Assembly (NCBI GenBank): GCA_903890345.1
Contig: CAITAV010000179.1
Location: 1-20,417 of the forward strand
Direction: 5' to 3'
Length of the DNA: 20,417 nucleotides
Source of the DNA: an uncultured Actinomycetes bacterium
GTDB lineage: Bacteria; Actinomycetota; Actinomycetes; Nanopelagicales; Nanopelagicaceae
This document shows, in pieces, positions 15,019-20,417 of this stretch (its first letter is position 1; every line of letters starts with the position of its first letter). Below the pieces are notes generated by a model that searched no databases, was not told the origin of the DNA, and saw nothing but the letters and a program-made list of their open reading frames with translations. The position numbers were made by a program, and so were the translations under genes.

Positions 15019-16504
15019 CAACAATTTCAGCGCTCAGTCCAACAAGTGGTAATCCACCACCAGGATGAGCTGATCCACCAACACAATACAAACCCTTAAG
15101 TGGTGAACGGTTACGAGCACGTAAGAACGCAGATTGCGCGCCATTACTTGATGTTCCATAAATTGCTCCACCTGGGGCACTAACACTTTTTTCTAGATCA
15201 GCCGGAGTTCGTATTTCTAGAACATCAAGGCGATCACGAATTGAAATACCACGGGCTTCAATCTGATCAATAATCGAGTTTGCATATTCGCGATTGAATT
15301 CAGGATCGTTCCAATTCCATCCATTTTTTCCAGTGGCATCATGTACAGGAGCATTGACCAAAACATAGATCGATTGTGCGCCTAATTCTTTAACCATTGC
15401 TGAATCATTTGGTGCGCATAAATAGATAGTGGGATCTTTCACCGGCGTTTGCGTTGTAAAAATTGCATCAAATTCTGCGTCGTAGTTCTCTGGGAAAAGT
15501 ATGGTGTGATGATTTAGATCCGTTGATGTTTCATCTGGACGAAGCCCCAATAAGAGTGAAAATCCAGCAAGTGATTGTGTGCTCTTAGCAATTCGCTTGC
15601 GTGCACCCTTAATCTTTCTGACCTTGCCAATTATCAGTGAGTTGTAAACAAGTGAGGCATCAGCATTTGCCACAACAAGGGAGCTTTCAATTTTTCGTCC
15701 ATCCTTCATGGTTACTCCAGTTGCGCGTCCTTTATTGTGATTGATCTCTGCAACTGGTGAATCAAATTCAAATAGAACTCCAAGATCTAGACAGCGCTGA
15801 TAAACGGCCTGGGAGAGTTGCCCTACTCCGCCGGTGATATGCCACGCACCAAATGCTTCTTCAACAAAGGCGATTGTCGAAAGCACCGCTGGAGCTAACC
15901 GAGGATCTGATCCGCTGTATGTCGCATACCGATCAAGGATGTATCGAAGATGTTTATCCGGCAGCAATTCATTTGCTAAATCTCGAAGTGATTTCCAAGG
16001 AGCGATAACTCTTAAATCGCGCAGAAGAGTTGGTCGCTTGATGAGTGAAAAAATTGATTTAAGTTCTGATTCAACAAATGGTTCGCGAGAGACATCCCAC
16101 ATTCGTTCGGCGCGCTTAATGAGTGCATCCCATTGCGCTGCAACTTCTGGACCAAGCACTCGAGTGATTTCTTCTTGAGTTTTGTGATGCGCAAGGTTTG
16201 CAAATTTTAGAGAAACTCCATCGTGGAAACGGTAATCAAATGCTGGATCAACAGGTTTCACATCCAATACTTGCCCTAGATGCTTGCCGGTGCGTGCAAA
16301 AAAATCACGATAGACAGCAGGTAATGTCAGCAGGGAAGGCCCCGTATCAAATGCGTATTTACCAATCCACTCCGTGCGGCACTTACCCCCAGGTTTATCT
16401 GAACTTTCAAGCACGCGAACAACATGACCTTGGCGAGCTAAACGAGCAGCGGTGCACATTCCACCCATGCCAGCGCCAATAACAATTACTTCTGGTTCGT
16501 TCAT
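14972..16504 (-). CDS. CrtI/CrtD-type carotenoid desaturase (second paralogue)
   Basis: FAD-dependent amine-oxidase-fold protein related to phytoene desaturase, 510 residues. The N-terminus VIVIGAGMGGMCTAARLARQG (about residues 6-26) has the dinucleotide motif, Glu33 binds ribose, and PGGKC and YAFDTGPSLLTLP follow. The C-terminus has YCVGGSAHPGGGLPLVGLSAE, the CrtI-family FAD signature in a form common in CrtD, CrtO and CrtN-like paralogues. With CruF, a glycosyltransferase and CrtA in the same operon it is best read as a 1-hydroxycarotenoid 3,4-desaturase (CrtD), but sequence alone does not settle this. ATG at 16504 is chosen because it overlaps the glycosyltransferase stop as ATGA; longer readings would run 42 bases into that gene. 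Its last codons are antisense to the CDP-alcohol transferase gene. Confidence 0.85.
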   Translation of the reverse strand: MNEPEVIVIGAGMGGMCTAARLARQGHVVRVLESSDKPGGKCRTEWIGKYAFDTGPSLLTLPAVYRDFFARTGKHLGQVLDVKPVDPAFDYRFHDGVSLKFANLAHHKTQEEITRVLGPEVAAQWDALIKRAERMWDVSREPFVESELKSIFSLIKRPTLLRDLRVIAPWKSLRDLANELLPDKHLRYILDRYATYSGSDPRLAPAVLSTIAFVEEAFGAWHITGGVGQLSQAVYQRCLDLGVLFEFDSPVAEINHNKGRATGVTMKDGRKIESSLVVANADASLVYNSLIIGKVRKIKGARKRIAKSTQSLAGFSLLLGLRPDETSTDLNHHTILFPENYDAEFDAIFTTQTPVKDPTIYLCAPNDSAMVKELGAQSIYVLVNAPVHDATGKNGWNWNDPEFNREYANSIIDQIEARGISIRDRLDVLEIRTPADLEKSVSAPGGAIYGTSSNGAQSAFLRARNRSPLKGLYCVGGSAHPGGGLPLVGLSAEIVANAIGNTQNASRLLH

Positions 16505-17574
16505 ACGGTGCGACCTTTCCATTGGATGCGACCGCGCATGAGCCATGAATAAATGATCAGGTAGACAAGTAAGGCAGCAGAAATCGGATGCAGTAGTGAA
16601 TCAAATAAGTTCGCACGAGTAATCCGGGCGCTAATGATTCGAGATAGAAGTACGGCTTCGAAGGCATACCATCCCAAAGATGAGCCACTTGCAGCAGCGA
16701 TTAAGGGAACAATTCCGGTAAGAATAAGTAGTGAAATTGCTATGAAAGATCCGAAGAGACCTCCAAAACCTTTCCACAGGGATTTTGCATAACCATTTTC
16801 TAACTCTTGCCACGATGAGTACATGTGACACTGCGCAATGAGTGCACCATTTCCAACAGTTCCCTTAAATTTATTACGAAGCAGCACTCTTGCCATCTGC
16901 ATGTCATCTAGTACTTCTGACTTAATTGAAGAGTATCCACCGCTTTTTTCTAAAGCGCTTTTCTTGAGCACAAAAAATTGACCATTGGCCACAGCAAAAG
17001 CTGGATTCGTTGAACGTTTAGCAATTGCAAGAGGTACAGATGAAAGCCAAGACCATTGCAGTAGTGGTTGAATCATTCGTTCGCTAAAAGTGCGTGCAAC
17101 TTGATATGGATAAGGTGAGAAGAAGTCCAAGTTATTCTTGTGCATCGCAGTAACCGCAGCGGCAATACCTGAAGAAGCCAGACGAACATCTGCGTCAATG
17201 CAGATCAGAATCTCACCTGTGGCAGATTCACTGAGTTGGGCAAGTGCCCACGGTTTTCCTAGCCATCCCTTCGGCAAGGCCGAACCCTGCATAATTTTAA
17301 ATCGTGAATCACCTCGAGCAGTAGATTTGATTAATTCATAGGTTTTATCAGTTGAATTATCGTTAAGGATAAGAAATTCGACTTTAGATAAATTCTCTTG
17401 AGCGGCCAAAGTTTCGATAATGGCCACTGCATTTTCTTCTTCGTTTCGAAGCGGAACAAGGACGCTTATTTTCTCTTTCACTTGCTCGGCTATACGTGGA
17501 GTGATTAATGAAAAATTGTTGAGAATTGTAAATAGCAGAGCAATGAGAGAAAAACCTAGTGAAATTTCAAGCAT
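16501..17574 (-). CDS. Family 2 glycosyltransferase, carotenoid type (CruG/CrtQ-like)
   Basis: Membrane-associated GT-A glycosyltransferase of 357 residues. An N-terminal helix (about residues 3-25) is followed by ISVLVPLRNEEENA (36-49), the nucleotide-sugar site FLILNDNSTD (67-76), and the DxD-type ICIDADV (124-130). Asp223/Asp224 in VLDDMQMARVLL is the likely catalytic acidic pair. Helices near 268-290 and 330-345 precede a C-terminal IQWKGRTV, the basic tail seen in carotenoid glycosyltransferases in place of QxxRW. Placed between cruF-like and crtD-like genes, it should glycosylate the tertiary hydroxyl made by CruF; the sugar cannot be deduced. The ATG is 9 bases behind the cruF-like stop, and the stop overlaps the desaturase start. 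Confidence 0.86.
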   Translation of the reverse strand: MLEISLGFSLIALLFTILNNFSLITPRIAEQVKEKISVLVPLRNEEENAVAIIETLAAQENLSKVEFLILNDNSTDKTYELIKSTARGDSRFKIMQGSALPKGWLGKPWALAQLSESATGEILICIDADVRLASSGIAAAVTAMHKNNLDFFSPYPYQVARTFSERMIQPLLQWSWLSSVPLAIAKRSTNPAFAVANGQFFVLKKSALEKSGGYSSIKSEVLDDMQMARVLLRNKFKGTVGNGALIAQCHMYSSWQELENGYAKSLWKGFGGLFGSFIAISLLILTGIVPLIAAASGSSLGWYAFEAVLLSRIISARITRANLFDSLLHPISAALLVYLIIYSWLMRGRIQWKGRTV

Positions 17575-17583
17575 GCGAAAGAC

Positions 17584-18387
17584 TTACGGACGCCCGAGCC
17601 AGCGCGAAAATGCATACGGTAGGAAGAAGAGTCCAAAAGCGATTCCACCGATTAATGAAACCCCAGGACGGTTAAAGAAAAATAGATTAGAAACTAAACC
17701 CGCAAAAAAAGTCCATCCTAAAAATAGATCCACTGCGCCAAAACTTGCACTTGATTTTCTGCGATCACGTGGCAGTACTTGATGCAAAATTGCGATTAGT
17801 GCCATACCCGCCGACAGCCATCCAACGGTATTTGAAAGTGGTATTTCTGGTTGGAATGGAACGTGCGCTCCATCAAAAGTCCATCTCCAACGATTGGCAG
17901 CAACCATTTGTGGGTCTAAAAATAAATCCCAAGCAGCCATTGCAAATCCACCATAAAGAAATACCCAGTTACCAGCAACGCGACGGGCTGCAACTAAAAC
18001 TGGATGAGCCATCATTACCCACGCAAATGGAACAACGTATGGAACACCTGCAATTGTGTGACCAAGTGAAGGATCGTATTCATATGTACCAAATGGCCAT
18101 CCTGTTTTAACACCAACTGATTCAACAATGAGTGCAAAAATGATTGTCGTTCCAAGGTAAGTAAATGCGTATTGAGCTCCATATGCCAAAAGTGCATGCA
18201 GCGCCATTGCACCCGCTGCCCAATACACCGTTGCAATTGTTACAACGCGTAGCGCTTCACCATCAATAAGTGGGTAAATAATTTGCAATCCAATTGCAAT
18301 ACCCAGAACTATGCCGAGAAGCGTTTTGGAACGAAAAGAAATTCCGCTCCTGCGATTTCTGCGGGGTGAGTAATGGCGAATCGACAT
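17584..18387 (-). CDS. cruF: Carotenoid 1,2-hydratase, CruF family (DUF422)
   Basis: Polytopic membrane protein of 267 residues with about seven helices. CruF proteins add water across the psi-end double bond of acyclic or monocyclic carotenoids to give a 1-hydroxy group. Family hallmarks are ESVGVKTGWPFGTYEY with the acidic residue in a helix, GVPYVVPFAWVMMAHP, AAWDLFLDPQMV and PLSNTVGWL. A basic N-terminal stretch (HYSPRRNRRSG) precedes helix 1. ATG at 18387 is preferred to the longer reading from 18480, because the extra 31 residues would be antisense-like, low-hydrophobicity sequence lying inside the crtA-like gene. The chosen start is 14 bases after the crtA-like stop. The context of CrtA, GT2 and a CrtD-like desaturase supports the assignment. 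Confidence 0.87.
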   Translation of the reverse strand: MSIRHYSPRRNRRSGISFRSKTLLGIVLGIAIGLQIIYPLIDGEALRVVTIATVYWAAGAMALHALLAYGAQYAFTYLGTTIIFALIVESVGVKTGWPFGTYEYDPSLGHTIAGVPYVVPFAWVMMAHPVLVAARRVAGNWVFLYGGFAMAAWDLFLDPQMVAANRWRWTFDGAHVPFQPEIPLSNTVGWLSAGMALIAILHQVLPRDRRKSSASFGAVDLFLGWTFFAGLVSNLFFFNRPGVSLIGGIAFGLFFLPYAFSRWLGRP

Positions 18388-18401
18388 GGCGTAATTCTGC
18401 C

Positions 18402-19082
18402 CTAGTTCGCCTGCTTGGCCACCATTGACCCACGCTCCTCGCGCACACTGAAGCGTGCGAAGAGTTCTTCGGCGTACCACTGAAATTTCTCTGTGTCTGC
18501 AATGGCCTTGGTATGCGCTTCGCCCTTATATGCAAAATTTCTTATATCACTTGCGCTTTGCCATAAAGAAAAAGTGCCCTGTAATCCAATCGGTGCTTCA
18601 CCAATACCAATAGCTGTAAGTAGACCTGCACTTCCATGTAGCGATGCGGTCACAGGTGGAACTGATGCAAAGAATCTAGAGGTATGAGTCGCTTTAATGC
18701 GCGCACGAGTTATGGCTGCAATTTTTCCATCGGTCGAAACATTTTCTTTTACTTTAAATGGTTCGCGCCTACTCCATTTTCCATGGGAAGAAATTGGATC
18801 AAGCAGAATGCGATACTCATTGGTGCTTATTTTTCTCCATTGTTTAACGATGGAAGATTGATCCAGTGCTGATAATTGATTTTCATCAATAACAACTAAA
18901 AATCCCCACCGATGAATATCGGCATCTCTCGGGGTAAAAGTTTCACCTTTGCCGGCGCCCAATAACTTTGCAAAGCTCACGCCCTTAAATCTGCGTAAAC
19001 GTCCACGATCTACGGCCATTGCCCAAATAGCAAAGGGCAGCGATCGAGTCGGTGTGTTAAAAAAGTAGAGCGCAGTAACCAT
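18402..19082 (-). CDS. crtA: Spheroidene monooxygenase-like carotenoid ketolase (CrtA family)
   Basis: CrtA enzymes are oxygen-dependent ketolases that introduce a C-2 keto group at the psi end of acyclic carotenoids, as in spheroidene to spheroidenone. The 226-residue protein matches the family across its length: AVDRGRLRRFKGVSFAKLLG (23-42), ISSHGKWSRREPF (97-109), AAITRARI (122-129), IGIGEAPIGLQGTFSLW (158-174), NFAYKGEAH (182-190) and WYAEELFARF (202-211). All sit in the expected order. It begins within the stop of the alpha/beta hydrolase gene (TAATG, one-base overlap) and precedes cruF by 14 bases. In phototrophic proteobacteria CrtA works with CrtC, CrtD and CrtF; here CruF would replace CrtC and a glycosyltransferase the methylase. 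The exact substrate is inferred. Confidence 0.85.
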   Translation of the reverse strand: MVTALYFFNTPTRSLPFAIWAMAVDRGRLRRFKGVSFAKLLGAGKGETFTPRDADIHRWGFLVVIDENQLSALDQSSIVKQWRKISTNEYRILLDPISSHGKWSRREPFKVKENVSTDGKIAAITRARIKATHTSRFFASVPPVTASLHGSAGLLTAIGIGEAPIGLQGTFSLWQSASDIRNFAYKGEAHTKAIADTEKFQWYAEELFARFSVREERGSMVAKQAN

Positions 19083-19876
19083 TAGCGAGATTGCGTGGTT
19101 TCAAGAATGTGTCGAGTAACCGTTGTTGGGTGATCCCACATCGGCGCATGCCCACAATTTTCAATGACAAACCACTTGCTATGAGATGGAACAACAGAGC
19201 GTTCTTGGCAATTAGATGCCGGCAAAGTGTTATCGGAATCTCCAAAGACAATCGTTACTGGAATCGAATGGGGAATTGGTGAATCAAATCTTTTTTTCAG
19301 CATTCCATCCCACGCGGGGAAGTATCCACTTGCAGCTCCCATTGCAAGGGATGCATCAAGACATGTTTCATAACTCAAATTGCGCCAGAGAGGGCTGACA
19401 TCTGCGAAGCCAAGTTTTCTGCCCCATTCATATCGCAATGCAACAGGTGTTAACGGCCGTGTTGTTTTTGCAATTGCTCGCAGCAATGCAGTTCCGGGAT
19501 AACGCGCGGTATATGGAGCAAGCCACAAACCAGCAGGTGCCAAACCAGTAAAAGATAAAACGCGGCCACTATGTTTTGCAGCCACTTCAAGTCCAACCCA
19601 ACCACCTAAAGAGTTTCCGCACAGGTGAAATTTTTCTATTCCAAGTTCACTCATGGTTTCGCACACTGCATCGCCCATAGAACGTGGATCCATTGCTTGC
19701 GAAATAGACATGGGAGTTTTTCCATGTCCTGGCAGATCAAGAGTGATAACAGTTAAGTGCCTGGTTAATTCAGGAATTATTGGTTTCCACGCAGTGGCGG
19801 CAGAGCCCATTCCATGAATAAGTACTACAACGTCACTTCCTGCTGGACCGTTGAATTTTTCACTATCTAAAATCAT
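19082..19876 (-). CDS. Alpha/beta hydrolase in the carotenoid operon
   Basis: Cytosolic alpha/beta-fold hydrolase of 264 residues with no signal peptide. The oxyanion-hole motif is HGMGSAATAW (21-30). The nucleophile elbow is GNSLGG with Ser89, the acid is probably Asp215 in FGDSDNTLP, and the base is His243 in CGHAPMWDHP, so the triad is complete. DLPGHGKTP (47-55) is typical of esterases and C-C hydrolases of the epoxide-hydrolase/MhpC-like groups. A cap of about 60-80 residues (roughly 118-195) should set substrate choice. The ATG has AGGAG at 9 bases and lies 4 bases after the ybaK-like stop; its stop overlaps crtA. The location suggests a role with carotenoids or their acyl or glycosyl derivatives, but no function can be named from the sequence. 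Confidence 0.85.
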   Translation of the reverse strand: MILDSEKFNGPAGSDVVVLIHGMGSAATAWKPIIPELTRHLTVITLDLPGHGKTPMSISQAMDPRSMGDAVCETMSELGIEKFHLCGNSLGGWVGLEVAAKHSGRVLSFTGLAPAGLWLAPYTARYPGTALLRAIAKTTRPLTPVALRYEWGRKLGFADVSPLWRNLSYETCLDASLAMGAASGYFPAWDGMLKKRFDSPIPHSIPVTIVFGDSDNTLPASNCQERSVVPSHSKWFVIENCGHAPMWDHPTTVTRHILETTQSR

Positions 19877-19880
19877 TGCG

Positions 19881-20366
19881 TCATTCTCCTACGACCATAG
19901 GTGTTGCACCAGTGCAAGCAATCAGTTCGGCATAAGTCGTTGGAAATACAGAATGCGGATGCCCGGCAGCTGCCCATACAACGTCGTAGTCATCCAGAGC
20001 TTTATCAATCAAAATAGTTGCTTTCGATACCCAGCCAATAGGAGATACGCCACCAATTGAAAATCCTGATTTTTCCTTTACGTAATCTGCATCAACTCTG
20101 TGTAATTTACTTTGACTTAAATTTTTTGCAACAAGGTCAGTATCAACTTTATGGCGACCGCTAGTGATCACAAGAAGCGGGGATTCGTCATCTAGTTTGA
20201 AAACAATGGATGATGCAACCTGGCCAACTTCGATACCTAATGCATCAGCTGCTTCTTTGGCTGTTCGGGCGCTATCAGCCAGTGCGGTTATTTCACCACT
20301 CATGCCAAGTTCTTTCATCAGTGATTGCACGCGCTGAACTGAAGAGTTTTCAAATATCGCAGACAT
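19881..20366 (-). CDS. YbaK/EbsC-family aminoacyl-tRNA deacylase
   Basis: Small cytosolic editing-domain protein of 161 residues, homologous to YbaK and ProX, which hydrolyse mischarged Cys- or Ala-tRNA(Pro). Lys57 in SSIVFKLDD aligns with the catalytic lysine of YbaK. ITSGRHKVD (67-75) and SIGGVSPIGW, with the GxxP loop that excludes the cognate amino acid, are also family hallmarks. AAGHPHSVFPTTYAELI near the end matches the conserved C-terminal segment. Which tRNA it edits cannot be told. It is the first gene of the second carotenoid operon, 4 bases before the hydrolase. No Shine-Dalgarno is seen, and TAAAGT ends 6 bases before the ATG. Confidence 0.9.
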   Translation of the reverse strand: MSAIFENSSVQRVQSLMKELGMSGEITALADSARTAKEAADALGIEVGQVASSIVFKLDDESPLLVITSGRHKVDTDLVAKNLSQSKLHRVDADYVKEKSGFSIGGVSPIGWVSKATILIDKALDDYDVVWAAAGHPHSVFPTTYAELIACTGATPMVVGE

Positions 20367-20372
20367 AGGCGA

Positions 20373-20378
20373 ACTTTA
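20373..20378 (-). promoter_or_regulatory. Putative -10 element for the ybaK-led carotenoid operon
   Basis: TAAAGT on the minus strand is followed by 6 bases and the ATG, with no Shine-Dalgarno between. If used, it starts a leaderless mRNA carrying six genes through the CrtD-like desaturase. No convincing -35 lies 16-18 bases upstream. Confidence 0.38.
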
Positions 20379-20417
20379 GAGCATTAGATTAATTATTAGC
20401 GAAAACTTTGACCGAAC

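Noticed and set aside
16505..16546. Longer N-terminus (14 more residues) for the CrtD-like desaturase
   Set aside because: It would start inside the glycosyltransferase gene. The internal ATG forms an ATGA overlap with that stop and lies just before the dinucleotide-binding strand, where the family normally begins.
17420..17782. 120-codon plus-strand open frame
   Set aside because: It is antisense to the glycosyltransferase and CruF-like genes and crosses their junction; composition is that of a shadow frame.
18388..18480. Longer N-terminus (31 more residues) for the CruF-like protein
   Set aside because: The extension lies inside the crtA-like reading frame, is not hydrophobic and has no counterpart in the family. 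The ATG at 18387 comes 14 bases after the crtA-like stop.

Overview
This window looks like chromosomal core sequence of a low-GC actinobacterium (mid-40s % GC by eye). It encodes a class II DAHP synthase, an actinobacterial-type phosphofructokinase, a PASTA-domain Ser/Thr kinase and an actinobacterial-type GGPP synthase. Genes are tightly packed: no gene-free stretch exceeds about 110 bases, and many neighbours overlap by 1-4 bases. This fits a streamlined freshwater lineage such as the acI/Nanopelagicales group, but the taxonomic placement is inference. I see no rRNA, tRNA, insertion sequence, CRISPR array or phage gene.

Layout, left to right. 1-1981 (minus): xylulokinase followed by an EamA-type transporter cut by the left edge. 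2050-4968 (plus): a phosphofructokinase with pyrophosphate-type signature residues, class II DAHP synthase and an Ogt-like DNA repair methyltransferase. 4945-9614 (minus operon): PASTA Ser/Thr kinase, endonuclease IV, an EamA-type transporter and threonine aldolase. 9666-10850 (minus): a TPP riboswitch, a PnuC-family transporter (hence probably the thiamine importer PnuT) and a P-loop small-molecule kinase. 10873-14342 (minus operon): crtE-crtI-crtB. 14392-15018 (plus): a CDP-alcohol phosphatidyltransferase. 14972-20366 (minus operon): a YbaK-type tRNA-editing protein, an alpha/beta hydrolase, CrtA-like ketolase, CruF-like hydratase, a carotenoid-type glycosyltransferase and a CrtI/CrtD-type desaturase.

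The two crt operons together suggest a complete route from prenyl diphosphates to an acyclic (or, with a cyclase elsewhere, monocyclic) carotenoid. CrtE makes GGPP, CrtB phytoene and CrtI lycopene. The second operon would hydrate the psi end (CruF), desaturate at 3,4 (CrtD), add a 2-keto group (CrtA) and glycosylate the hydroxyl (GT2). No lycopene cyclase or carotenoid-cleaving oxygenase gene is in the window.

The most interesting regulatory unit is the TPP riboswitch in front of the PnuC homologue and its overlapping kinase gene. It links this pair to thiamine uptake, and the kinase is a candidate for trapping the imported vitamin. Several transcription units also show a TANNNT -10-like hexamer 6-7 bases before the start codon with no Shine-Dalgarno, the arrangement expected for leaderless mRNAs.
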